From IMG/VR virus record IMGVR_UViG_3300011116_000710, positions 1 through 43,475 of that record: DNA of 43,475 nucleotides; one strand, 5' to 3'. The DNA is from a virus. The position numbers and the translations under genes are program-made. Shown piece by piece: positions 21,593 through 31,200 of the stretch; the first letter of the stretch is position 1, and the number at the start of each line of letters is the position of its first letter. The notes under the pieces were generated by a model that saw only the letters and a list, made by a program, of their open reading frames with translations, did not search any database and was not told where the DNA came from.

Positions 21593-24500
21593 ATGCCGTT
21601 GCAGCGACAAACAATCACCTTACCGTTCGCGCTCGGCGTCGACACGAAAACAGACGGGAAGCAGGTCGCGCTCGGCAAGCTGTCGCGCCTTGAGAATGGC
21701 GTTTTCGGGACACTCAAGCAGATTCGGAAGCGCAACGGATACGCCGCGCTATCAACCCGCGTGACAACGTCGTCGGGATTTTCGCAGCTGACCGAGGCGT
21801 CGGCGCTGACGTCGTACCGTGACGAGCTACTCGCGATTGGACGATCGACGACCGCGTCGACCGAGGATCGGCTTTTCAGTTATGCCGAGGGCGCGCTCGC
21901 CTGGACTGATAAGGGGTCGATGTCGACGTGCTCGGTGGCGATGGATACCGTCGCTCGAGGTACGGTCGGCCGGACGTGCGTCGATGGCGCGACGACTGAC
22001 AGCGGCCTGCAGGTCTACGCCTGGGAAGAGGCGGGCGCAATTCGGTACGCCGTTCGCGATACGATCAGCGGGCAGCTGATTATCACCTCGGGACTCGTCG
22101 CTGCCGCCGGCGTCAAGCCGCGGGTGGTTCCATTTATCGGCGGCGCGCTGATCTACTACATCGACACGTCGACGGGCGTTTTGTATGTGACGTCAATGCT
22201 CGCGTCGCTGGGGGCGTCACTGACATCGGCTTCGGCGCTGACGTCGGTCGTCCCCGGCACGGCAAACACGATGTCGTCGACCGCGGCGACGCGGTGTTTT
22301 GACGTTGTGCTGTCGGGCGTGCAGGTCATGCTCGCATTCTCCAACGATGCGGCCGGCGTGACGGTTCGGCGCTACGATTCAAGCAACGTGCTCTCCCCGG
22401 CCGCGCAGCAGGTCGCAGCTGTCGGAGCGTCGCCGAATGCGCTGGCGATTGCGATCGACTCGGCCGCGTCAAACGTGCAACTGCTCGCGGCGGTAACAAC
22501 GAATCTTGTTTGCGCGACAGCCGACTCGCAGCTTGTCAATGCGTTCTCCGGCGCGAGCTCGCTTTTGATCTTGCCGGCCGGCTCTACCTGGCAGCAGCTC
22601 GGACTGGTCGCTGTGACGACGGCGCCGGCTTCGACTCGCTGGCGCATCTGGGCGACGCTGGTCGTTACCGCGACCGGCCGATATTCGACCGTCGTCGCGC
22701 AGGCAAGCAATACAGCTTTTACGACCTACACGACTCGGCGGTCGATCGGACTGGCGGCGAAGCCGTGGGTCTACAACGGCCGAGCGTTTGCGATGCTCGG
22801 CTTCGTATCTCGAACGACCGGCTCGCCGAGCGGCCTGCAGAATCAACTGGTCGTCGCCAGCGACTCGACCGGGACGACGGACTTCGAGCCGGTCGCCCGG
22901 GTGCTTTACACGACTTCGGCCGGCCTGCCTTCGACCGTTGCCGCTGGGCAGGCGACTCTGCCGACGGCTTCCGATGTCGGCGGCGATCGAGTGCGGATCG
23001 CAACGCTCGAGGCCTCGACGATCGGCGCGCCGGTCGGCGACGTGCAGTCGGTCGTCGGCGTTGTCGCTGTCGACTTCGACTTCTCGGTGTCGCCTCTGAC
23101 CGATAACCGATCGGAGCTCGGCGGCTCGCTGATCTTCGGCGGCGGTCTGCCGATGCAATACGATGGAGTCGGGCCGGTCGAGCTCGGATTCTTGGTGTGG
23201 CCTGATGAGTGCAGCGTCTCGCTCGGCTCTGGCGGATCGCTGTCGGCGGGCGCTTATCAGTGGGTCGCAGTCTACGAATGGGCCGATAACAACGGATTTA
23301 TTCATCGTTCGGCGGCATCGTTGCCGGCCAGCGCAACGGCAACGGCAAGCCAGCAGGCGACGCTGACGGTGTCGACGCTGACCATGACGCGAAAGGACGC
23401 GCGGACGCCGGTCAAGATCGTCGTTTATCGCACGCTCGCGAACGGGTCGGTCTTTTATCGCGCCTCGTCGTTGACGGCTCCGACGTCAAACGATGCGACG
23501 CAATACACGCTGACGCTGACCGATGGACTCGACGATGCAACGCTCGCGACTCGCCCGCAGCTCTATACGACCGGCGGCGTTGTCGAAAACATCGTCCCGG
23601 GTGCGCTCGACGGGCTCGCGGTGCATCGAAGCCGCCTCTGGGGCGTTGACGCGACGAATCGCCTCCGGTTGTGGTTCTCAAGGCAGGTGCAGGCCGGCGC
23701 GCCGGTCGAATTCTCCGACGTTTTGGTGTTTGACGTTGACGCTCGAGGTGGAGAGGTTGTTGCGCTCGCCTCGCTCGACGACAAGCTGATCGTTTTCAAG
23801 CGGACGCAGGTCTTTATGGTGGCCGGGCAGGGGCCAGACGCGACCGGGTCGCAAAACGACTTCTCCGATGCGGTGCTGGTGACGACTGACGCCGGCTGCA
23901 TCGACGCGCGGTCGATCGTCACAACTCCCTCGGGGCTGATGTTTCAGTCGACGAAGGGGATCTATCTTCTCGACCGATCGCTCGGCGTCACCTATCTCGG
24001 AGCCGATGTCGAGGCCTACAACGGCGCGACGGTCGAATCGGCGCAGCTGATACCGACCTCGAACCAGGTGCGTTTCATTCTCTCGACCGGAGTCGCGCTC
24101 GTCTACGACTACCTCGTCGGCCAGTGGTCGGTCTTCACGAACCATCCGGCCGTCGACTCGGTCGTCTGGCGGGATAGCTTCTGCTGGCTTCGAGCTGACG
24201 GCACGGCGATGCAGGAAGACCCGACTCGCTTCGACGACGACGGGTCTTTCGTGCCGCTCCTGGTCAAGACCGGATGGATCGTTTTTCAAATGACCGGAGC
24301 TCCTGCGCTTGCCGCTGGCGGCAATCGGGCGCCGGAGCCGCTGCAGGGATACCAGCGAGCGCGACGGCTGCTCGTTCTGGGCGAATACGCCGGCGCGCAT
24401 CGGCTCCGAGTGCAGGTCGGCTTCGATTACTCTCCCTCACCGCTGCAGGACGTCACGGTCACGCCGACGGCGCCGTCCGACTATGGCGCCGGTTCGCCTT

Positions 24501-24712
24501 ATGGTGGCGAATCGCCTTACGGCAGCGAGTGGGATCTTTATCAGTGGCGCGTCGACCTTTCGCGGCAGAAGTGCGCCGCGGTGCAGGTGACGATTTCCGA
24601 CGAGCGAAATGGAGAGGCCTCGAGCGAAGGCGTCCGATTGTCGGCGCTGGCGCTTGAGCTCGGCATGAAACCCGGAACGACGCGCGTGCCGACCAGTCAC
24701 ATGCTGGGGTAA
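21593..24712 (+). CDS. Large tail nozzle/stabilisation-like protein
   Basis: A 1039-residue protein. The ATG at 21593 follows AAGGGCGGG. The N-terminus, RLENGVFGTLKQIRKRNGY, and the C-terminal third, LIVFKRTQVFMVAGQGP, then SIVTTPSGLMFQSTKGIYLL and VYDYLVGQWSVFTNH, are typical of podovirus nozzle or tail-stabilisation proteins (T7 gp12-like, P22 gp10-like), thought to be beta-propeller-like. It is longer than T7 gp12 because of inserted Ig-like regions in the middle. It probably forms the distal tail tube. Confidence 0.8.
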   Translation: MPLQRQTITLPFALGVDTKTDGKQVALGKLSRLENGVFGTLKQIRKRNGYAALSTRVTTSSGFSQLTEASALTSYRDELLAIGRSTTASTEDRLFSYAEGALAWTDKGSMSTCSVAMDTVARGTVGRTCVDGATTDSGLQVYAWEEAGAIRYAVRDTISGQLIITSGLVAAAGVKPRVVPFIGGALIYYIDTSTGVLYVTSMLASLGASLTSASALTSVVPGTANTMSSTAATRCFDVVLSGVQVMLAFSNDAAGVTVRRYDSSNVLSPAAQQVAAVGASPNALAIAIDSAASNVQLLAAVTTNLVCATADSQLVNAFSGASSLLILPAGSTWQQLGLVAVTTAPASTRWRIWATLVVTATGRYSTVVAQASNTAFTTYTTRRSIGLAAKPWVYNGRAFAMLGFVSRTTGSPSGLQNQLVVASDSTGTTDFEPVARVLYTTSAGLPSTVAAGQATLPTASDVGGDRVRIATLEASTIGAPVGDVQSVVGVVAVDFDFSVSPLTDNRSELGGSLIFGGGLPMQYDGVGPVELGFLVWPDECSVSLGSGGSLSAGAYQWVAVYEWADNNGFIHRSAASLPASATATASQQATLTVSTLTMTRKDARTPVKIVVYRTLANGSVFYRASSLTAPTSNDATQYTLTLTDGLDDATLATRPQLYTTGGVVENIVPGALDGLAVHRSRLWGVDATNRLRLWFSRQVQAGAPVEFSDVLVFDVDARGGEVVALASLDDKLIVFKRTQVFMVAGQGPDATGSQNDFSDAVLVTTDAGCIDARSIVTTPSGLMFQSTKGIYLLDRSLGVTYLGADVEAYNGATVESAQLIPTSNQVRFILSTGVALVYDYLVGQWSVFTNHPAVDSVVWRDSFCWLRADGTAMQEDPTRFDDDGSFVPLLVKTGWIVFQMTGAPALAAGGNRAPEPLQGYQRARRLLVLGEYAGAHRLRVQVGFDYSPSPLQDVTVTPTAPSDYGAGSPYGGESPYGSEWDLYQWRVDLSRQKCAAVQVTISDERNGEASSEGVRLSALALELGMKPGTTRVPTSHMLG

Positions 24713-24735
24713 AGTGCGCGCGCGAGAGGTGACAG

Positions 24736-26118
24736 ATGGCAGTCGTCCAAATGCCCGAAGTGAAGATCCAGCAGCCGGCCGCTCCGACGCAATACGGGCA
24801 GGCGGCGACCGATGCGCTCGCCGGCTTCAAGGCCGCGGGCCAGCAAGCCGCCGAATCGCGCGGCGCGCAGACCTCGGCAACGGGCGCGGCGCTGGCCGGA
24901 GCTGGTGCGACCGAGGAGGAGCGTCGCCGGCTTCGGCAGACGCAGGAGGCGCAGGCCGCGCAGATCGGCGCCGAAGGGCCGGCTGACGTGGCGTCGCAGG
25001 CCGCGCAGCAGAAGCAAACCGAATACCTGCAGGGGCTCCAGGCGACCGGCGGCGCGCAGGCACTCACGGCGCAGCAGCAGGCCGACCTCGCGAAGGCGCT
25101 GCAGGCTTCGGCGACCGGCGGCGGCACCGTCGCGCAGGAGCAGCTCAAGCAGGCCTTGGCGGCAACGCAGGCCGCGACGGCGTCGCAGGTGGCGAGCTTG
25201 CGCGGGATCAATCCGGCGGCAGCGCAACGGCTCCTCGTCCAGCAGCAATCGGCGCAGGCCGCGACGACGGCCGGGAAAGCGGCCGAGCTCGGAATCACTG
25301 AGCAGTTCGAGGCGCAGAAGCTCCTCGCTCAAACGCTCGGACAGATGCGCGGGCAGGATATCGGCGCGCAGGAGTCGATGGCGCAGCAAGTCGCCTCGAT
25401 GCTCACGACCGGCCGAGCGCAGGACATCGCCTCTGGCCAGCTGCAGACGCAGCGCGACCAGCTCGCGGCGAACATCCTGCAGGGCATTCGCTCCGGCGAC
25501 GTCGACGCGGTCAACAGCGCGGTGAATGCGGCGTCGGCGCAACGCGCGGCCGACTTGAACGCTCGCGCGCAGGAGCTCGGTCTATTCAATGCGGCCGGCC
25601 AGCTCGACCAGCAGGCCTACCAGACGCAGATGCAGGCGGCGCTCGCGCAGGCGCAAATGGACTTCCAAGCGGGAAAGATCAACCGCGACGCGCTCGAGGC
25701 CGAGCAGAATTTTTGGCGCGACGTCGGCGTCAAAGCCGGACTCGGCCTTCTCGGTGCCGCTGGCAAGATTGGCGCAGCGATCGCGACCGGCGGAGCCTCG
25801 GTCGCCGCTGATGCTATTGGCGGCGCTGCAAACGCTGCTGCAGGCGGCAAGGCGCACGGTGGACGGATCGACGGCCGAGGGTTGGTGAAGGGCGACCATC
25901 CGGCAAATGACATCGTGCCGGCGCTGCTGTCGCCTGGCGAAATCGTCCTGCCACGGTCAATCGCGCAGGCGAAAGACGCGCCCGACAAGGCTGCGGCGTT
26001 TGTCGCGGCGCTACAGAAGACCGAGTCGAAGCCGATGTCCCGGGCGACTGCGGCGAAGCGAATTGCCGAGCTCGAGGCCGAGCTTGCCGCACTCAAGGCG
26101 GCGCGAGGAGCCCGCTGA
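24736..26118 (+). CDS. Ala/Gln-rich internal virion protein with SPGE motif
   Basis: A 460-residue protein, mostly Ala/Gln-rich helix (QQADLAKALQASATGGG). Near residue 335 is a Gly/Ala hydrophobic stretch (AGLGLLGAAGKIGAAIATGG) that could cross a membrane. Next is HGGRIDGRGLVKGDHPAND and IVPALLSPGEIVLPRSIAQ, a motif common in phage ejection and tail proteins. A coiled coil ends it. With the next two genes it probably makes the ejection set that crosses the host envelope. Overlap with the next gene is TGATG. Confidence 0.75.
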   Translation: MAVVQMPEVKIQQPAAPTQYGQAATDALAGFKAAGQQAAESRGAQTSATGAALAGAGATEEERRRLRQTQEAQAAQIGAEGPADVASQAAQQKQTEYLQGLQATGGAQALTAQQQADLAKALQASATGGGTVAQEQLKQALAATQAATASQVASLRGINPAAAQRLLVQQQSAQAATTAGKAAELGITEQFEAQKLLAQTLGQMRGQDIGAQESMAQQVASMLTTGRAQDIASGQLQTQRDQLAANILQGIRSGDVDAVNSAVNAASAQRAADLNARAQELGLFNAAGQLDQQAYQTQMQAALAQAQMDFQAGKINRDALEAEQNFWRDVGVKAGLGLLGAAGKIGAAIATGGASVAADAIGGAANAAAGGKAHGGRIDGRGLVKGDHPANDIVPALLSPGEIVLPRSIAQAKDAPDKAAAFVAALQKTESKPMSRATAAKRIAELEAELAALKAARGAR

Positions 26119-28220
26119 TGCTGGACAGGATCAAGAGCGCGGTCGAGCACGACGACCATTTCGCTGTCGACGATGGCAGCGGCGCGCCGTTCCGTGTCGC
26201 GAAGGCGGCGTTGTCGCCGGCGATGGTGGAGCGCGTGCGTCGCCTCTACTGCGGCGGAACGGTCGCGCGAATGGCGCTCGGCGGCGTTGCTGCGGTGCCG
26301 GACGACGTTGCTGCCGGCACGCTGCCTGATGACCAGGGCGGGTCAACGACCTCCGGCGTCATGGCTGCGCCCGACTTGTCGGGAGCTGCGCTTGATCAGC
26401 CGCTCGCGCTCCCAGCCGAGCTGACTACGCCGGCCGCGCCTCTGGCCGAGGTCGGCCCGCCGGCGCCGGTTGAAACGCCGGCTCCGCTGCCGGCACCGGT
26501 CGAGGTCGCGCCGGTCGATGTCGCGCCTGCGCCAGCTGCACCTACGCCGGCCGAGGTCGCTCCGGCACCTACGTTGACGCCGGCGACCGCGGCGCCCGTC
26601 GCGGCGCCGGCCGCTGCGGCTACGCCGCCGGTTGTTGCACCGGCTCCTGCTGTGCCGCAGCCGGCCGTCTCGGAAATCCCGTCTGTCACGGTAACGCCGG
26701 CAGCTATCCCGGCGGCGTTGCCGGCGGCTCCTGACGTTCGGGCGATGCTCGAAACGGCCGCGAAGGGATTTGCACCGGCCGGAGCCGAAGCGGCGGACAT
26801 CGCCGCAGCGCGACCGCTGGCCGAAGCTCGGGCTGCTCGCGAACAAGCGGCCGACCGCGAACGACTTGCCACGGCCGAGCTCGCGCGTCAGGCAGCGATC
26901 GAGCGCGAGCAGGACCGAGTCGCAGCGGAAAAGGAAGCGGCCGACCTGGTTCGGATCGCTCGACAGCACGAAGAGGCGAAGCGAGCCGCGACAGTGGACC
27001 TCAACGCAAAGGCGCAGGCCTACCGTGACACCGAAACGGCGCGCGTCGAGGCGGGTCGCCTCTGGTCGAATATGGCCGGCTGGCAAACGGCGCTCGCCGG
27101 CTTTTCGATGCTGCTCGGCGGCGCCGTTTCGGGCGTGACCGGGAGAAGCAACGAAGCCGCGGACGTTATCGAACGCGCGATTGATCGCGACATCGAGGAG
27201 CAGCGGCGAGCGATTGCGGCAAATCGGTCCATCCGACTCAAAGAGTATGAGGCCGCGGGCGCGACGCTGTCGCAAGCCTCGGAGCTCCTGCGCGCGGACA
27301 TGCTGAATCTGCAGGCCGCTCGAGCACGGTCGACGGCTGCGATGCAGACGTCTCGCGCAAGCCGCGACGCCTTCAACCAGCTCGCGATTTCGCTTGAAGC
27401 CAAACGCACGGCAGCGGTCGAAACGGCGCTCAACGACATGGGCGCGGCGGCAGTATCGGCATCGCTGGCGCGTCGCGCGCTGTCTCGCGACCAGCTCGCG
27501 CTGAAGGGTGAACAGCAGCGGCAGCAGCTCGCGGTGCGAGCTGATCGTCGCGCCGACGCGGCGCTTGCACTCGATCGCGAACGGCTGGGCCTTGAGAAAC
27601 AGAAGCTCGCGATCGACGCGGCGAAAGCTGCGGCAGCGCAACGCGCGGCAGCGATCGGCGAATCTGCAGCGATTGCGGGTCGACTCGGACAGGCCTTGAC
27701 TCCGGAACAATGGGCACGCATCCCAGAAGATAAGGAGCGAAATCGTTACGTTGCCGTCACGACTGATAAGGGCGAGCCTGGGTATCGACTCGCCATGTCC
27801 GACAAGGCCGCCGAGGAGCTTCGCTCGCTTGACCTTGCCGTCGAACGCGGCCTTTCAAATGCTAAGGATCTGGCAAAGTATATCGGGCCGGATGCGCCGA
27901 CGATTCTGCCTGGCACGAAGGCAAAAGCCGAGTCGGAGGCGCTGCAGCAAAAGCTTATCATGGCGATCAAGAATATCGAAGACCTTGGCGCACTCACGCA
28001 GGCAGATATGGGCCTCGTGCGTCCGCTCATTCCAGACCCGCAGTCCTGGACTACAACGGCCGGACAGGAGGCCGCGCAGCTCAAGCAGCTCACCGATTCT
28101 TTCCGGCTGCTGCGAAAGCTGTCGCTCAAAAACAAGCTTGCGCTTTCGGCGGACGAGCGTAAGGCGATCGACGACGAGGTCCGCGCGGAAGTTGGAGCGC
28201 AGACGGGAGGCGCGAAATAA
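26118..28220 (+). CDS. Presumed ejection protein with Pro/Ala linker
   Basis: A 700-residue protein. Residues 1-70 form a small domain (VRRLYCGGTVARMALGG) sharing the GGxV theme of its neighbours. Residues about 90-205 are a Pro/Ala/Val linker. From about 215 a very long charged helix region begins (EARAAREQADRERLATAELA here; KGEQQRQQLAVRADRRADAA later), with a hydrophobic patch near 325-345 (TALAGFSMLLGGAVSGVTG). No enzyme motif is visible. Position and composition suggest an internal virion or ejection protein. Confidence 0.7.
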   Translation: MLDRIKSAVEHDDHFAVDDGSGAPFRVAKAALSPAMVERVRRLYCGGTVARMALGGVAAVPDDVAAGTLPDDQGGSTTSGVMAAPDLSGAALDQPLALPAELTTPAAPLAEVGPPAPVETPAPLPAPVEVAPVDVAPAPAAPTPAEVAPAPTLTPATAAPVAAPAAAATPPVVAPAPAVPQPAVSEIPSVTVTPAAIPAALPAAPDVRAMLETAAKGFAPAGAEAADIAAARPLAEARAAREQAADRERLATAELARQAAIEREQDRVAAEKEAADLVRIARQHEEAKRAATVDLNAKAQAYRDTETARVEAGRLWSNMAGWQTALAGFSMLLGGAVSGVTGRSNEAADVIERAIDRDIEEQRRAIAANRSIRLKEYEAAGATLSQASELLRADMLNLQAARARSTAAMQTSRASRDAFNQLAISLEAKRTAAVETALNDMGAAAVSASLARRALSRDQLALKGEQQRQQLAVRADRRADAALALDRERLGLEKQKLAIDAAKAAAAQRAAAIGESAAIAGRLGQALTPEQWARIPEDKERNRYVAVTTDKGEPGYRLAMSDKAAEELRSLDLAVERGLSNAKDLAKYIGPDAPTILPGTKAKAESEALQQKLIMAIKNIEDLGALTQADMGLVRPLIPDPQSWTTTAGQEAAQLKQLTDSFRLLRKLSLKNKLALSADERKAIDDEVRAEVGAQTGGAK

Positions 28221-31200
28221 TGGCCGATCAAGCGGATCTGCTCGCGCAAGCCGAGGAGCTGCCCGATTACGAATTCCGGCCGGGCGATGTCCCGGTGCTG
28301 GTGTCCTCTGGCACCGGCTCTTTCGTCAAGGTGCCGCAGCGGGCGCTCGGTCGCGCGAAGACCGAGGGCTTCATACCGCTCGGCCAGGCCGACGTCGATC
28401 GCGAGCTCCGACGGCGACAAGCGGCCGAGGAACAGTCCGGCATTCTTCCGACGCTCGCGACCGGCCTCGAGGCCGGTCTCGGCGCGCTGACGTTCGGGGC
28501 GACTGACTACGCACTGAAAAAGACCGTTTCCGCGCTCGCCGGCATTCCGGAGGAGGAATACCTTCGGCTGCGCGAGGAGCGGATGGGCGCGTCGCCGATT
28601 GCGGCTACCATCGGCGAAGCGGCCGGCATTTTGCTGCCAGCAGTCGCGACCCTCGGAGGCGCTGCGGCCTTGACGCCGGTCGGCGCTGCGATGCAGGCCG
28701 GACGCGCAGCAACGGCCGCAGTCGAGGCCGGAGCAGTCGGTCGTGGCCTTGCGAGTGCGGCGCTCGGTGCGCGCGGAGGAGGCGCTCGACTGGCTGCGGC
28801 GGCGCTCGGTAGCGTGGCGCCGAAGGTCGTCGGCGGCGCAGTCGAAGGCGCGCTATGGGGCGCCGGGACAGGCGTTCGCGAAAGTATCCTCGGGAAAAGC
28901 GACGACGTCGCCGAGGCGGTCGCCGCGCACATGGGGACCGACGCGCTTCTTTTCGGTGCGCTCGGCGGAACGATGGGGCTCCTTGAGCCGGCGCTTCCGG
29001 TCGCGCTTGAGGGGGCGAAGAAGGCGGCGAATGCAGCCTATGAGCGGATGCCGTTTTTCGGCCGGCGGGCGCTCCTGGACGCTGCGGTCGCAGCTCCGGA
29101 AAAGACCGGCATCGCAGCCGAGACGGCGCGCAAGCTCTACGCCGAGCGCGAGGCGCTGACCGAGCTCGACTCAAAGCTGACGGGCGCGCTCGACGTGCTG
29201 GCAACAACGACGCCGGAGCGCATCGACCAGGTGCTCGCGAACGTCGACGAGGTCCGGTCGCTGGTTGGCGGGCCTGCCGATCCGAAGCAAGTCCTCGCTG
29301 CGATTGCTGCGGCGCCTGCCGAGCAGGCCGAAGCGGTGCTGTCGGCGCTGCCTGGACTGCGCCCGCTGATGGAAGTCTCGAAGACAACGGTTCCTGACCT
29401 GCTGGCGGCGCCCGTCGACCAGCTGGCGGCGATCGTCGGCAACGCTGACGCGGTCGCGCTCCTCGAGCGGCAGATCCCCGGATCGTTTCGGACGATTCTT
29501 GCGGCGCCGGCAGAGTCCGCAACTGCGGCGCTCGCGAATGCCGACGGTGTCCTGGCGCTTGAAAATCAGGTGAAGGGCTCGCTGAAAAAGATTCTCGCAG
29601 CGCCGGCCGATCGGGTGCCGAGCGCGCTGTCTGCGGCTGACGGTATCGCGCGCCTTGAAACGATCAAGCGAGGCGCGCTCGATACCATTCTGCAGTCGCC
29701 CGCTGATCGTTTCGCAGCGATTGCCGGCCACGTTGACGGCCTTGCGGAGCTGCAGCGATACGCTCCCGGCGATGCGCTGCAGCAACTATTACAAGCCGAT
29801 TCGGAGCCTGCGCTTGCGGTGCTTCGCAACGCCGAGTCCGTGGCTACTCTGGAAAGGACACAGCGCGGAACGATGCGCTCGCTGCTGGATGTTTCGCCGG
29901 AACGCGCCTCGTTGATCGCCGAGAATGGCGGAGGCCTTGCGATGCTCGAGCGTGAGGCGGGCGGGACGGTGCAGCATCTTCTCGAAGCGCCTGCTGACGA
30001 AGCGGAATTCTTCGCTCGACATGCGCCGCAGATCGCCGCGCTCGAGGTCGACGCGAAAGGCGCGACCGATGTTCTTCGGTCGGCAACGGCAGAGCAGCGA
30101 AACTGGATCTTGTCGAGGTCAAACGATCTGATCGCGATGGAGCGCGAGCTGCCCGGTTCGATCAACAGTTTTCGGTCGCTTGTGACTGGCGAGGAAGGGG
30201 TGTGGTCGGCGCGTGAGTCGGACGCACTGCTCGATAACTGGCGCCTTATCATGCGAAATCCGAATGAGCGCGAGCGAGTCATCTCGCAACTGATCGAGGA
30301 CAAGTCGGCTCAATATTCTTCCGGCCAGAAGCTAATGCAGGAGCTCTATACGACCGCGAAGGCTGATCGTCGTGAAATGCTGCGCGCAATCGGCGAGCCT
30401 GGCGGACCACCATCGTTGCAGGGAGTGCAAACGGCACTCTCCGACCTGACAGCTCTTACAACGGAAACAGCCGACAAAATGCTGGCCGACTCGCTTACCT
30501 ATAGCGAGGCGCACGCTCGCGACGTGGCAGGCCTTGCAAAGCGTATGCGGGCCGAGCTTGTCGGTGTCGCTCCGGTCGAGGCAACGGCAGAAGCGACGCA
30601 GCAGGCGAAACGTGCGGCAGGCCTTTTGACAGACCCATATGAAGCATTCGAGCGACTGTCGGCGATGCGGACGGAAATCGGAGAGGTCATTGGCGGATTG
30701 AAAAAGAAGCCGGATCTTTTGCTTGCCGAGAAGAAGTCGCTGCAGGAGCTCAAGAAGCTTTATGGCGCGATATCGGAAACATTCAAGGACTCGACGGTAT
30801 GGGGCGAGTCGGCGGCTATTCGAGCCGAAATTGACGAGCTCAATGCCGCATGGAAAAGCGCGACCGGGCCGGGATCGGTTATTCGTACCGAGTTTATGAC
30901 GAAGCGGACGGTTGGAGGCGAGACAGTCTTTGAGTTCAAGCCGACCAAAATCAATACTTGGGTAAATCAAATCGGAGATGCACGGACCGAGGCGCAGGTA
31001 TTCGCAGCGCAGTCGAAAACGGAGGCATTCCACGAGCTGACATCACTGCTCAATCGAATGGTCGATGTTGGAACGAGGGCGGTTCCGTCGATCGCGAAGG
31101 GAGCGGTCGACGTCGGAGAGGCAGAGATTCGATCGTTGGTGCAGCGATCGATCCAATCCTCGTCAGACTTGGAAAAGCGCGCTCTTTATTCGCGCATATA

